This document shows, piece by piece, positions 1-8,810 of a stretch of 64,000 nt of DNA. The position numbers and the translations under genes are program-made. The stretch's first letter is position 1; every line of letters starts with the position of its first letter. The notes under the pieces were generated by a model that was not told the origin of the DNA, searched no databases, and saw only the letters and a program-made list of their open reading frames with translations. The stretch comes from Phenylobacterium hankyongense (GTDB lineage Bacteria; Pseudomonadota; Alphaproteobacteria; Caulobacterales; Caulobacteraceae). The stretch covers positions 2,898,001 through 2,962,000 of the forward strand of contig NZ_QFYP01000001.1 of assembly GCF_003254505.1 (NCBI RefSeq). The letters run 5' to 3'.

Positions 1-53
1 TTCGCCCACAGCTGCGAGCCCGACGGGGTGTCGGCTGCGATGCCGCGCGCCAT
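1..53 (-). CDS. Possible 5' end of a gene running off the window start
   Basis: An ATG on the minus strand at 53 opens a frame (MARGIAADTPSGSQLWA) that continues past the window edge without a stop. A weak GGGATC precedes it. Seventeen residues are too few to recognise a family, and this may be chance in GC-rich DNA. Confidence 0.2.
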   Translation of the reverse strand, partial: MARGIAADTPSGSQLWA

Positions 54-89
54 GATCCCGGTGCGCCGGCGAGCCTTGAGAATTCTCGT

Positions 90-749
90 TCAGGCCCCCA
101 AGCCGCTCCGCACGATTTCACGCAGCTGTTCGGCCGCCCTCAGGCGGACGCCGGACCGGGTGACCTCCACCCAACCGCGCCCGACCCAGTCGTGAAGCTT
201 GCGGTTCACCCGCTCGCGCGAGGCGTTGAGGCGCGCGGCGATCTCGGTCTGCGTCAGGCCGATGAGCCCGCGGGTGTTCTGCTCGGCGATCAGCAGCCGG
301 GCCAGCCGGCCGCCAAGATCGAGGCGGGCATAGGCTTCCAGCGCCTGATTGGCGTCGGCCAGGTGGCCGCTCAACTCGGCGATCAGCGCGCCGGCCGCCT
401 GCGGCTCGCGCTGGAGAACCTCGATCACCGCGAGGCGCGGAAGGCCCCAGAGGCGGGAGCGGCGCACGGCCACCAGGCTCGACGACCTCACGGCGCCGGC
501 GACCGACGCCAGCTCGTCGATAAGTGTCCCCGGACGCACGATCGTCGGACGGGCCGAGCCGCCCGGCCCATGCCGTCGCGCCTCCAACTGCCCCTCGATC
601 ACGATGAAGAGGATTTCCGCCGCCTGGCCTTCGACGAAGACGGTTTCCCCCGCGTGCCACTGGGCCGCTTCACCCAGCTGGGCCAGCGCCCGGCGCTTCG
701 CCGGACTGAGGACATGCAGAAGCTCGCTCGTCTCGAACGCCGCGAGCAC
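90..749 (-). CDS. Crp/Fnr family transcriptional regulator
   Basis: A 219-residue protein with the usual two-part layout: an N-terminal cyclic-nucleotide-type beta roll (about residues 20-110, motif HAGETVFVEGQ) and a C-terminal winged helix (about 150-210). The recognition helix reads NASRERVNRKL, which keeps the R-E-x-x-x-R spacing of CRP-like proteins rather than the E-x-x-S-R of FNR. It has no N-terminal cysteine cluster, so direct Fe-S oxygen sensing is unlikely. It is one of three Crp/Fnr genes in the first 4.2 kb and is clearly more distant from the other two than they are from each other. The ligand is unknown. Confidence 0.88.
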   Translation of the reverse strand: MLAAFETSELLHVLSPAKRRALAQLGEAAQWHAGETVFVEGQAAEILFIVIEGQLEARRHGPGGSARPTIVRPGTLIDELASVAGAVRSSSLVAVRRSRLWGLPRLAVIEVLQREPQAAGALIAELSGHLADANQALEAYARLDLGGRLARLLIAEQNTRGLIGLTQTEIAARLNASRERVNRKLHDWVGRGWVEVTRSGVRLRAAEQLREIVRSGLGA

Positions 750-878
750 GTGCTCCAGGTCCTGCGGCCGGGTAGGGATGGAAGGGCTCCTCGTGCGTGG
801 CCCGAGGCCGCCTCGCTGGCCGGGCGTGTGGGACTAAAGGTGGTGCGCGCACACGCACACACCACCCTTGGCGGGGAG

Positions 879-1208
879 CTAACGCCGATCGTTCTGGGCG
901 AGCCTCACCGTCGTCTCAGGCTGGTAGAGGGCCGTGACGCGCGGGGCGCCGAGGGTCCGCACGGCCTTGGCCGTCATCTGCTTGTGGCAGCTGTCGCGCT
1001 GGGCGCGGTCCGAAAGCGACATCGGCATGGCCGGGCCGCAGAAACGCGTGGCGGCGTTATCGATGCGGCGCAGGGCGACCTGGGCCCCCGCCGAATTGTT
1101 GAGATTGAGGTCGCCCACCCGGACAGACATGGAGTCCTGCGCCTGCACAATGCCGGCGCTGAACAGGGTGAACACCGACGCGGCGGCGCAGACACTGATG
1201 CGGTTCAT
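879..1208 (-). CDS. urcA: UrcA family secreted protein
   Basis: A 109-residue exported protein. Residues 1-23 form a signal peptide ending in VQAQ. The mature part has the UrcA pattern: a short beta stretch (MSVRVGDLNL), a helix with A..ALRRIDNAA, and two conserved cysteines in RFCGP and DSCHK that may form a disulfide. The family is abundant in Caulobacterales and sphingomonads, is periplasmic, and has no established biochemical function. It stands alone between Crp/Fnr genes; an inverted repeat lies about 80 bp upstream. Confidence 0.85.
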   Translation of the reverse strand: MNRISVCAAASVFTLFSAGIVQAQDSMSVRVGDLNLNNSAGAQVALRRIDNAATRFCGPAMPMSLSDRAQRDSCHKQMTAKAVRTLGAPRVTALYQPETTVRLAQNDRR

Positions 1209-1284
1209 GATGGGCCTCCTGTCGCTTTGTCTTTGTGCGACGCCCGACTCTGAGCGGCCTCGCGCCAGGAAAAACTGACGTCGA

Positions 1285-1309
1285 TCACAGGTTCTGTGTC
1301 GGCCTGTGA
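1285..1309. promoter_or_regulatory. Inverted repeat upstream of urcA
   Basis: TCACAGG at 1285-1291 and CCTGTGA at 1303-1309 form a perfect 7-bp inverted repeat with an 11-bp spacer in the 398-bp gap 1209-1606. It could be an operator or a hairpin in the urcA leader. The half-sites contain the CRP core TGTGA but in the opposite (outward) orientation. I see no gene in the rest of this gap. Confidence 0.35.
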
Positions 1310-1606
1310 CTTCGGTAACACCGGCCGCCGGTGCGATATTTCGAGGCTGTCGCCGGTCGATCTTGGCGGTCGAATAGCGCCGAACGCCTTCGGAGGATGG
1401 CCGGCGTGGGTCAAGCGGTTCAGCGGCTTAGACGAAGATCTGGTCAGGTTGCGTCAAGGTGACTCCAATGGAGCCGGCGACGCGATCGCGGTGGCCTCCA
1501 GAGCGCCAGGGCGAAACACTTGCGCATCTGGTCGTCGTTGTCGGGGCCGGGCGCACTACGGCCGTCATGTCTTTCGAATGACCCGTCCGCGAGGCGGCCG
1601 CGGGCG

Positions 1607-2254
1607 TCACATCCGCGGCGACTGGCCCAGGCCGGACTGTGGCGTCCGCTCGCCCGCGCCGGCGAACAGGACGCAGTGGTGCCCGCCCGTACGCCGCAGT
1701 TCGCCACGGGTTTCCAGCCGCAGGAACAGCCGGCTGACGGTCTCCGGGGCGATGCCCAGGAAGTCGGCGATGTCGCGCCGGCCCATCGGCATGTGCACCG
1801 CGCCCGACCCGTCCTTGCAGGTGCTTCTCTGTGACAACCATTGGAGGAACCAACGCAGACGTGCGCCGGCGTCAGAATGGCTGAGCAACGCCAGATGGTG
1901 GGCCACGTCGTCGAGCAGGTCGTCAGCCGAGAACAGCAGCGCCAGCGCCGCATCCGACCGTTGTGAGATGAATTCCCACAGCAGGGGCAGGGAGAAGACC
2001 GCGATGGTCGCGTCGGTCACCGCATAGGCCGAGGCCCAGTGGGTCTCCAGCCCGACGCAGAACAGATCGCCGGGAAAGAGGAAGGTGACGATCTCGCGCT
2101 GACCGCCCTCGTCGTTGATCTGCAGGCGCACGCACCCACGCTCGACCCGGTAGATGGCTTCGACGGCGTCGCCCTCGTGGAAGATCGGCGTGTGCTTGGG
2201 AGCTTCCACGATCCGGAAGCTCGCGCCCTCCAAAGAGCGTTTCAGATCAGTCAT
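1607..2254 (-). CDS. FNR/FixK-type Crp family regulator
   Basis: A 215-residue regulator. I start it at the ATG at 2254, which has a GAGG about 8 nt upstream, not at the longer open frame to 2377. Sensor motif: PIFHEGDAVEAIYRVERGCVR. HTH motif: RRDIADFLGIAPETVSRLF. The recognition helix carries E-x-x-S-R (ETVSR), the FNR/FixK combination that reads TTGAT half-sites. There is no N-terminal Cys cluster, so it is FixK-like rather than an oxygen-sensing FNR. It is a clear paralogue of the regulator at 3550-4191, sharing nearly all of the HTH and the HEGD and GCVRLQ blocks. Confidence 0.87.
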   Translation of the reverse strand: MTDLKRSLEGASFRIVEAPKHTPIFHEGDAVEAIYRVERGCVRLQINDEGGQREIVTFLFPGDLFCVGLETHWASAYAVTDATIAVFSLPLLWEFISQRSDAALALLFSADDLLDDVAHHLALLSHSDAGARLRWFLQWLSQRSTCKDGSGAVHMPMGRRDIADFLGIAPETVSRLFLRLETRGELRRTGGHHCVLFAGAGERTPQSGLGQSPRM

Positions 2255-2655
2255 CAGTCCGGACCTCAGAATTCGACCAGCCTCTGTTCGGCCGCCCAAA
2301 TCGAGGTTTGCGTCTGTCGGTTCCGTCGGCCGGAATCTTCGGCCGTCCCGCCGTAGCTGCACAGGCGTTGTTTCCAAGCCCAGGCATTCCCCTGGTAGTA
2401 CAACTCAACCGTTGGTAACTTATCGCAAAAGTTGCATGTCTTTCAGACGAAGACGGCGTCCGGCGGACGGATAGGGGCTCAAGTGCGGTCATGACACCCA
2501 CAGTCGTCTGATGGGTTAAGGACGGTCACTTGAAAAGCCCCCGCGGTTTGAGGATTAAGTACACAAAATCTAGATCTCGTCTACTGCGAGGCTTAGTAGA
2601 TGCTCTTTTGACACTTTTTGCGCGGTCCGCTGACCGGGGCAAAGGGGCAAAGAAA

Positions 2656-2684
2656 GAGCCCCGGCGGATAGACCGCCGGGGCTC
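2656..2684 (-). terminator. Rho-independent terminator, minus strand
   Basis: A perfect 12-bp stem (GAGCCCCGGCGG with CCGCCGGGGCTC) and a 5-nt loop. On the minus strand it is followed by TTTCTTTGCCCC, so it should end transcripts coming from the small gene at 2868-3083. The rest of the 613-bp gap 2255-2867 holds no convincing gene; an AT-rich patch at about 2540-2630 stands out from the GC-rich surroundings. Confidence 0.65.
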
Positions 2685-2867
2685 CGTCATCCCGGGGCCG
2701 TGGGCGCCGGGGTAACGCTGCTAATGTTCGTCAAGTCGACGAACAGAGTGGGGGCTCGTCCAGCAGCGCCCCTATAATCTGACTTCGCGAAAATCGTTCG
2801 GGCGCCGACGCGCTTTTTTTGGGGGGCGCCGCATTGATCCGCACGGCGGGGCGGGCGGCCAGCGGCG

Positions 2868-3083
2868 TCAGGTTCCGGCGAGCTGCATTTCGACGGGGGC
2901 GTGTGCGGCCGGCGTGAGACCCTGTTCGGCCCAGGCCGCGCGCGCATCCCATACGTGGACGGCGCCGCAGCCGCACCGGAAGGCGCGGGACCCCGACATC
3001 GAGGCAAGGTCGAGGTTCGGGCTTCGGTAGCCGGTGCTGACCGGTGTTGCGGTGAGCGGGCAGGTGATGAGGATTCTGGGCAT
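2868..3083 (-). CDS. Small conserved protein, function unknown
   Basis: A 71-residue protein opening MPRILITCPLTATPVSTG and later FRCGCGAVHVWDARAAW. This N-terminal LITCP-T-x-P-V-x-TG pattern followed by a C-x-C motif and an aromatic is one I associate with small alphaproteobacterial proteins that may bind a metal through the cysteines; I do not know a function. A GGAGAT lies about 11 nt before the ATG, and a strong terminator lies about 190 bp downstream on the same strand, which supports a real transcription unit. Confidence 0.6.
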   Translation of the reverse strand: MPRILITCPLTATPVSTGYRSPNLDLASMSGSRAFRCGCGAVHVWDARAAWAEQGLTPAAHAPVEMQLAGT

Positions 3084-3421
3084 GGGGCGCTAAATCTCCA
3101 TAGCCACGCTTACGTTCCGTCCGATCGCGAATATTCACGGCGTTCCACGAAGACATGGCCGCCTCGCACGCCGCCGCCGTGTGCGAGCGGCGCGCCGGGA
3201 TGGTCTGGGGCGAGAATTATCAAACGAAAGCCTGGGCTTCGCCGCGCCGTCATCCGGCGGCGCCGCGACGGCCGGTCTCCCGGTCCCGGGGAGGCCGTAT
3301 GGTAATCCCAACGGCGCCGGTAGTCGTGCGACCCAGGATTGTGCGGCGGTAACTGAGCTTAGGTGATGTAATCGATAACATTGCGACGTATCGGCGCCGG
3401 TTGCCGGAGACGTTACCCATA

Positions 3422-3435
3422 TTGAGTATGATCAA
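3422..3435 (+). promoter_or_regulatory. FNR/FixK box
   Basis: TTGAGTATGATCAA matches the FNR/FixK consensus TTGAT-N4-ATCAA at 9 of 10 defined bases. It lies 115 bp upstream of the regulator gene starting at 3550, whose own HTH has the FNR-type ETVSR helix. Autoregulation or control by the paralogue at 1607-2254 is an inference. The rest of the gap 3084-3549 shows no gene. Confidence 0.6.
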
Positions 3436-3549
3436 ATCTTGATTTCGAAACGCGAGAGATCCTTTAATCATGAAGACGGGACGGAGGCTCGAGCCCGGCG
3501 CCGGTTGCGGCGGCATCGAGATCGCGTCCGCTCTGAACGGGGGACTCGC

Positions 3550-4191
3550 ATGAAGGTCGGTCCAGAATTCCTGCGGACGGCGCCGAATCGGCTGCAGCTC
3601 TTTCAGCGCAACACGGCGATCTTTCACGAAGGCGACCGGGCGGAGGCTGTCTATGTGGTGCAACGGGGCTGCGTCAGGCTCCAGTTCAACAGCGAGGACG
3701 GCCAACGGGAGGTGATCGCGTTCTACTTCCCGGGCGACGTGATCTTCGCCCTTCCGGAAACGCACCGGGCGTCCGCCGAGGCCGTCTCCGAGACCGTGCT
3801 GGCGAAGGTGTCGCGAGCCGCCCTGTGGGAGGTGGCGGTGGCCCGCCCGCAGATCGCTCGCGCCCTGCTGGCGCTGGCCCAGGAGAGCCTCTCGGTGCTG
3901 GCGCAGCATCTGGGCCGCCTGACCCACGCCACCGCCCTGGAGCGGGTGACCTGGTTCCTGGGCTGGCTGTCGGAGCGGACCTCGGCCGCCGGCTCGGGGC
4001 TGTTCCCGGTGCCGATGACCCGGCGGGATATCGCCGACTACCTGGGCGTCGCCCCCGAGACGGTCAGCCGGCTGTTCCGGCGGCTCGAGGACCGGGGTGA
4101 GCTGCGCAAAGCCGGCAGCCGTTGCTATGTCTATCGGCCGCGGCGGGCGGCGGCGGCGCGGGCCTCGGATACGCCCGCAGTAGCCGCCTAG
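3550..4191 (+). CDS. FNR/FixK-type Crp family regulator
   Basis: A 213-residue regulator started at the ATG at 3550; the open frame extends to 3439 but that extension is arginine-rich and unlike the family. Sensor motifs AIFHEGDRAEAVYVVQRGC and GQREVIAFYFPGD; HTH motif RRDIADYLGVAPETVSRLF with the E-x-x-S-R reading head of FNR/FixK. It has no Fe-S cysteines. Paralogue of 1607-2254. Its 3' end overlaps the convergent kinase gene by 4 bp. A near-consensus FNR box lies upstream, so it probably belongs to an oxygen/redox regulatory circuit. Confidence 0.88.
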   Translation: MKVGPEFLRTAPNRLQLFQRNTAIFHEGDRAEAVYVVQRGCVRLQFNSEDGQREVIAFYFPGDVIFALPETHRASAEAVSETVLAKVSRAALWEVAVARPQIARALLALAQESLSVLAQHLGRLTHATALERVTWFLGWLSERTSAAGSGLFPVPMTRRDIADYLGVAPETVSRLFRRLEDRGELRKAGSRCYVYRPRRAAAARASDTPAVAA

Positions 4192-5843
4192 CCTGGTCGC
4201 CGCTCGCCGGCGCCCGGCGCGCGGGGAGGCGCCGCCTCCGGCGCGATGTGGGACAACCCAGGGTCGGGACGAGAGGCGCGCTCGCGGCCGGCGAATTTGG
4301 GGTCGCGGTCCGCCGCCTCGACGCCAGGTCCCGCGCCGCCCCTGACCAATCTCGCGGCGGCGGCGGCGACCACCGGGACGTCGGACGTCGGCTCGGCCTC
4401 GTCGGCGTGCTGGAGCACGTCGCGGGCGTCCATGACCACCACCAGCCGCAGGCCTTCCCGGCGCCAGTCGAAGGTGACCTCGGCGTTCTTCGCCAGGCGC
4501 AGGTTCCGCTCGATCAGGGTGGATCCGAACCCGCGCCGCTGCGGCGCCCGCACGGGAGGGCCATTCTCTTCGAGCCACTCGAGCCGAAGCCTGGAGCCCG
4601 CGTGCTGAAGCCGCCAACTCACCGTCAGCCGTCCCTCGGCCGTCGACAGCGCCCCGTACTTGGCCGAATTGGTCGCCAGCTCGTGCAGGACCATCCCGAG
4701 CGCCTGCACCCAGTTGGGGCGGAGGCAGAGGCGCTCGCCCGCCAGCCGGATGCCCGATCCGCTCCGGCCGGCGAACGGCAGCAGTTCCTTTTCGAGCAGG
4801 TCGCGGATCGGCACGCCGGTCCAGCGGCCCTCCGCCAGCAGGCCATGGGCGGCCGCCAGGGCCGACAGGCGGCCAAGGAAGGTCTCCACGAAGACTTCGG
4901 GATGGTCCTTCGGCATCAGCCGCGCGATGCTCTGCACGACGCTCAGCAGGTTCCTCGCGCGGTGGTCCACCTCGCGGGTGAGCAGTTCCCGATCCTCCTC
5001 GGCCTGCTTGCGGCTCTGGACGTCCTCGCTGAGGCCGTACCAGGCGATGATCTCGCCGGTAGGGTCGCGGTAGGGATAGGCGCGCGACCGCAGCCAGTGA
5101 TAGGCGCCGTCGGCGAGGCGGAAGCGATACTCGAAATCGAAGGAGTCCCCCGTCGCGACGGTGTTCGCCCAGGCCGACCTCATTGCGGGTAGATCGTCCG
5201 GGTGCACCACGGCCGCCCAGCCGTCGCCCAGCAGCTGCGTCCGCTCCACGCCGGTGAGGCGCGCCAGCCGTTCGGGGATGTCGGTGAGCAGACCCGACGG
5301 CGCCGCCGTCCAGGGGATCTGCGGACTGAGCTCGAGGAAGCGCCGGTTATGTTCCTCGCTGGCTCGCAGCGACCGGTTGGCGGCCTCCGTCGCCATTTTC
5401 TGCAGCGCCAGGTGGCGGACGGCGGTGTTCATCATGGCCGCGGCCGCCCCGGCGACGGCGGCGGAGATGAGGAAGGGGCCGAGAACATTCACGCCCGCGC
5501 TTATGCGCCACACGAGGATGGCCGCCGCCGTGAGGCTGGCGGCCCCGGCGGCCCAGCCGGCGAAGCCGGCGGCGATCACCACGGCTGGGAAGTAGGTGAG
5601 ATACGGATATTCGTCGCCGGCCAGGGCCCCGATTGGCGCGATCAGCAGGGTCGGCAGAAGCGTCAGCGCCACGCCGAACTGGATCGCGTGCCAGTAGGCC
5701 CACTGCCGGGGAAGGAGGCCGGCCGCGCCCTCGACCAGGGAGGAGGGCCGTAAGGCCCGCCGAACGCGACCGACCAGGCCATCGGGCGTCCGGCGCAGCC
5801 GCCCCGCGAGCCCTTGGGTGACATGAGGGTGATAGGTCGCCAC
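4188..5843 (-). CDS. HWE-family PAS sensor histidine kinase
   Basis: A 551-residue membrane kinase. Residues about 55-145 hold several hydrophobic segments (an integral membrane sensor, DUF4118/MASE-like). A PAS domain spans about 165-280 (HWLRSRAYPYRDPTGE). The phospho-acceptor box is EVDHRARNLLSVVQ with His294; the N box is LHELATNSAKYGA; the W-x-E signature that names the HWE family is in LEWLEENGPP. HWE kinases often feed PhyR or single-domain receivers in alphaproteobacterial stress or light pathways. The C-terminal 70 residues after the ATPase domain are low-complexity. No cognate regulator is adjacent. Confidence 0.9.
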   Translation of the reverse strand: MATYHPHVTQGLAGRLRRTPDGLVGRVRRALRPSSLVEGAAGLLPRQWAYWHAIQFGVALTLLPTLLIAPIGALAGDEYPYLTYFPAVVIAAGFAGWAAGAASLTAAAILVWRISAGVNVLGPFLISAAVAGAAAAMMNTAVRHLALQKMATEAANRSLRASEEHNRRFLELSPQIPWTAAPSGLLTDIPERLARLTGVERTQLLGDGWAAVVHPDDLPAMRSAWANTVATGDSFDFEYRFRLADGAYHWLRSRAYPYRDPTGEIIAWYGLSEDVQSRKQAEEDRELLTREVDHRARNLLSVVQSIARLMPKDHPEVFVETFLGRLSALAAAHGLLAEGRWTGVPIRDLLEKELLPFAGRSGSGIRLAGERLCLRPNWVQALGMVLHELATNSAKYGALSTAEGRLTVSWRLQHAGSRLRLEWLEENGPPVRAPQRRGFGSTLIERNLRLAKNAEVTFDWRREGLRLVVVMDARDVLQHADEAEPTSDVPVVAAAAARLVRGGAGPGVEAADRDPKFAGRERASRPDPGLSHIAPEAAPPRAPGAGERRPG

Positions 5844-6042
5844 GCCGGCCCCTTCTACGCTGCGCCGAGGGGCGAGGGGCCCGGGCGGGCGGGGATGGCC
5901 TGGCGATCGTGGGGCGACGGGCCGATCCCGCGCCTCCGCTCCCTTGCGGACCTATCGATCGCGACATTCTGATGCGGCCTGAAGGGGCGTGAACTCATGG
6001 TCCGTCTCACATCGGCGCCGCCGGTCGGCGACAGGACTATCG

Positions 6043-6276
6043 TCAGGGGCGCCGTTCCGCGGGGGGCGCGACCGCATTGCAACCGGCTTCCCCGCCGCGC
6101 CAGTAGGTCAACACCCGGCGCTCGGCCCGCCAGACCACCACGTGGCTGCAGCTCGGATGGCGCTGGAGAAGCTGGAGCGCGAATTCGCCCGCGGTATCGT
6201 CGGACGGCAGGTCGAGGGCCTCGAAGGTGTCGGACAGGCCCCCATCCTTGCAGGGGTAGAGTGTGTAGATGGGCAA
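6043..6276 (-). CDS. Small protein of unknown function, TTG start
   Basis: A 77-residue protein. I start it at the TTG at 6276 because a GGAGG sits 9 nt upstream; the frame is open further to 6381 but without a better site. It begins (M)PIYTLYPCKDGGLSDTFEA and has a central helix (GEFALQLLQRHPSCSHVVVW). The layout (short beta strand, helix, then a strand with VVVWRAERRVL) resembles the small protein at 61756-61932 and other alphaproteobacterial peptides of the DUF6894 type, but I cannot assign a family. Confidence 0.6.
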   Translation of the reverse strand: MPIYTLYPCKDGGLSDTFEALDLPSDDTAGEFALQLLQRHPSCSHVVVWRAERRVLTYWRGGEAGCNAVAPPAERRP

Positions 6277-6451
6277 GGCGAAAGACCTCCCGAATGTCCG
6301 CGGCCAAGGCTCAGCGCACCACCTTCCAGGGCCGCTGTCTGTGACGCAGAGCACAATTTCGGGTGGGCGGCCTGCGCCCACGGGTCGCAGCCAGGCCTAG
6401 GCTGGAGGGCTCAGGCCGCCATCAAGTGCGGCCGGACGCCGGACGGTCGGC

Positions 6452-7471
6452 TTAGTGGAGCACGATCCCGTCGGAGGCGGGCGACAGGGCCGCCGGCGAA
6501 TGGGGGAACGACACCTCGAGGGTGGATCCCGCCGGCTCCTTGACGATCCAGATGCGCCCGCCCAATTGCTCCACCGCGGCGCGCAGCAGCCGGCCGCTCG
6601 AGGGCGTGATGATCGACACGCCGGCCATTTCGTCGACCTCCGCCAGGCGCAGGACCGTTCGGGTTTCGCCATGGGACAGGGAGACCCGAACCGGGCTGTT
6701 GAGCTTCATATCGACGAGCGCGTTGGTGCATTCCAGCAGCGCCACGGCCAGCGACGTGGCCTGTTCAAGCGGTAGCCGCAGGTCGGCGGCGTCGATCAGG
6801 ATGCGGTCGAGAGGCGCTTGCCGTTCGGTGAGCGCCGCCTTCACCAGCAGGGTGGCGAAGGGAACGAAATCGATCTCGACGTCCTGCCGGCCGCTGAGTT
6901 GCCGATGGCTGCGGGCCAGCAGCATCGAGGTGTCGGCCGCTCGGGCGAGGGCGTCGGCGACGTGCCGCTCCGGCTCGCCCTTGCCCTGCAGGGTGAGGAC
7001 GCTGGCGACCAACTGGAAATGGTCGCCCACCCGTTCGTTCAGGTCGCGGAACAGCTCCGCGTGGGCGTAGGCGACGGAGTCGGCCCTTTCCTGGTTGGCC
7101 GCCAGCCGCCTCAGGGCGCGGGTGAGCGTCGAGACCAGGTAGATGGCGACGCCACAGTTGGCCATGAAGAACAGGGACGAGGCCAGGTCCGCCTGGGGCC
7201 CCTCGGCCCCGGCGAACGGAAGCACGAAGAACCAATAGGCGCCGACCGACGAAATCGCGGTGATCAGAATGGCCGCCCACGGGCCGAACAGGTAAGCGCC
7301 CAGGACCACGGCGGGGTAGAAGGTCGTGTAGGCGTGATGGGCGCCAAACACCGGCTGCAGAAGAAACCTCAGCACGAGCGCGGCGCAGACGAGCGCCATC
7401 GGCCCGACGTACGCCAAGCCGCTTCGGCCAGGTCGCCCCCGGCCGCGATCTTGGAAGAGGGATTTGAGCAT
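6452..7471 (-). CDS. DUF4118 membrane sensor kinase homologue, phospho-acceptor His apparently lost
   Basis: A 339-residue protein started at the ATG at 7471. Residues 20-118 carry a KdpD-like DUF4118 four-helix membrane domain (AYTTFYPAVVLGAYLFGPWA). The following region lines up with HisKA_2 dimerisation domains, but where they have LHHRVKNNLQL this protein has LNERVGDHFQL (144-154), so the histidine is replaced by Glu. The ATPase N box is reduced to LLECTNALVDM. The C-terminal G box (GGRIWIVKEPAGSTLEVSFP) is kept. It is likely a signalling pseudokinase or dimerisation partner, not an active kinase. Confidence 0.75.
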   Translation of the reverse strand: MLKSLFQDRGRGRPGRSGLAYVGPMALVCAALVLRFLLQPVFGAHHAYTTFYPAVVLGAYLFGPWAAILITAISSVGAYWFFVLPFAGAEGPQADLASSLFFMANCGVAIYLVSTLTRALRRLAANQERADSVAYAHAELFRDLNERVGDHFQLVASVLTLQGKGEPERHVADALARAADTSMLLARSHRQLSGRQDVEIDFVPFATLLVKAALTERQAPLDRILIDAADLRLPLEQATSLAVALLECTNALVDMKLNSPVRVSLSHGETRTVLRLAEVDEMAGVSIITPSSGRLLRAAVEQLGGRIWIVKEPAGSTLEVSFPHSPAALSPASDGIVLH

Positions 7472-7606
7472 CAAATGTAAGTTTAGCAGTGCATTTGGGG
7501 AAGTCGAGGCGCTGTGGCCGCGTGCTCTGCTCGCCACCTCGCAGGCCCGTGGCGCCCCGGCGGAATCACCCTAGCTCTGGGCCAACTTCCTGAACCTGGG
7601 CCCGAA

Positions 7607-8788
7607 ATGCGCATCGCCCTGTGCCTGAGCGGTCAGCCCCGCACCTGGCGATTCACCCGCGACAGCCTGTTCGCCTTCTTCGCGGGCCACGAGCTGGACG
7701 TCTTCCTGCACACCTGGCGGGAGGGCGATCCCGCGGAGCTGGAGGCCTTGGAAGCCGCCTATTCGCCGCGGGCGACGCGGTTCGAGGCGCGCCCGGCCTT
7801 CGTCGACGAGAAGCGGCTGATGGCCGCCCATTTCCCGATCCGGCCACCGCTCTCGGTGCTCGACATGTTCCATGCCGTGGCCCGCAGCCTGGAGCTGGCG
7901 CTGACCCGGGGCGGCGCGCCGTACGACCTGGTGGTGCGGGCGCGCTACGACGCGGTGTTCGACGGCGTCTGGTCGGGCGAGGCGCCGGAGCCGGGGGCGC
8001 TGATCCTCCCCAACGACTTCCCCTACGACAGCGGTTGCAACGACCAGCTGGCCATCGGGAGCCCGACGGACATGGCGGCCTATGGCGGGCTCTCGGCCTG
8101 GCTGCCAGGGTTCCTGCAAGGGGAAAAGGGCGACGGGTTCTGCCCGGAGATCGTGCTGCGCAACTACCTCGAAGCCGTATGCCGCCTGCGGGTCGATCTG
8201 CGGCCCATCGCCATGCGCCTGCTGCGGGAGGCCCAGGCCGGCCTGCCGTTCGCCGCCATCGTCGACGACCCGCTGTTCCACGCCGAGAAGCAGGAGGCCT
8301 GGGAGGCGGAGGTCGAGGTCGCGTTCCCCGAACTCGCCGGCCACGTGAACTACAACCACCCGGCGCGCCGCCCGCTGGCCCTGGATCGCGCCCTGTCCGC
8401 CTGGCTGGAGAGCCGTCCGCCGCAGGCCGGCTTCGAGTTGCTGCGCGCGCCCTGGCCGCGCCGGTTGAAGGCGGTCGAGGCGTTCATCGTCGAGCAGGCC
8501 GGCGAGATTCCGGAGATGACCGAGGTGTCCTACCAGGGCGTGCGGATGATCTGCGCCATGCTGCTGCAGCGGATGGATCGGGCCGAGCCGCTGTCGCCGG
8601 AGAGTTTCCTGGTCCACGTCCTCTCCGCCAACCAGGCGGACCTGCAGCGCGCCGGCGCCTGGGGCCAGGCCAACGCGGGTCCCGTGGAAGACGCGCTGAA
8701 GGTTTGCGAGCCGGACGGGCCGCTGGCGCTGGCGCTGCGCTATGCGCCGCCGCTGGAACAGCCCGCCTTCGGAGCCTGGCGCCCCTGA
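7607..8788 (+). CDS. Glycan-type protein of unknown function
   Basis: A 393-residue protein starting MRIALCLSGQPRTWRFTRDS at the ATG at 7607. The opening 'IALCLSGQPR' followed by FFAGHELDVFLHTW, and DLVVRARYDAVFD further in, are typical of a family of putative glycosyltransferases found in polysaccharide loci and some large viruses. The DxxVRxRYD segment could bind a nucleotide sugar. I cannot name the reaction. The gene stands alone, divergent from the kinase-like gene and convergent with the OYE gene. Confidence 0.6.
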   Translation: MRIALCLSGQPRTWRFTRDSLFAFFAGHELDVFLHTWREGDPAELEALEAAYSPRATRFEARPAFVDEKRLMAAHFPIRPPLSVLDMFHAVARSLELALTRGGAPYDLVVRARYDAVFDGVWSGEAPEPGALILPNDFPYDSGCNDQLAIGSPTDMAAYGGLSAWLPGFLQGEKGDGFCPEIVLRNYLEAVCRLRVDLRPIAMRLLREAQAGLPFAAIVDDPLFHAEKQEAWEAEVEVAFPELAGHVNYNHPARRPLALDRALSAWLESRPPQAGFELLRAPWPRRLKAVEAFIVEQAGEIPEMTEVSYQGVRMICAMLLQRMDRAEPLSPESFLVHVLSANQADLQRAGAWGQANAGPVEDALKVCEPDGPLALALRYAPPLEQPAFGAWRP

Positions 8789-8810
8789 ACTCACGCGACG
8801 GCGCGGCGGC

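Noticed and set aside
2530..2715. 61-codon frame in the AT-rich patch
   Set aside because: Translation is Arg/Lys/Ser-rich without structure and runs through the terminator hairpin at 2656-2684.
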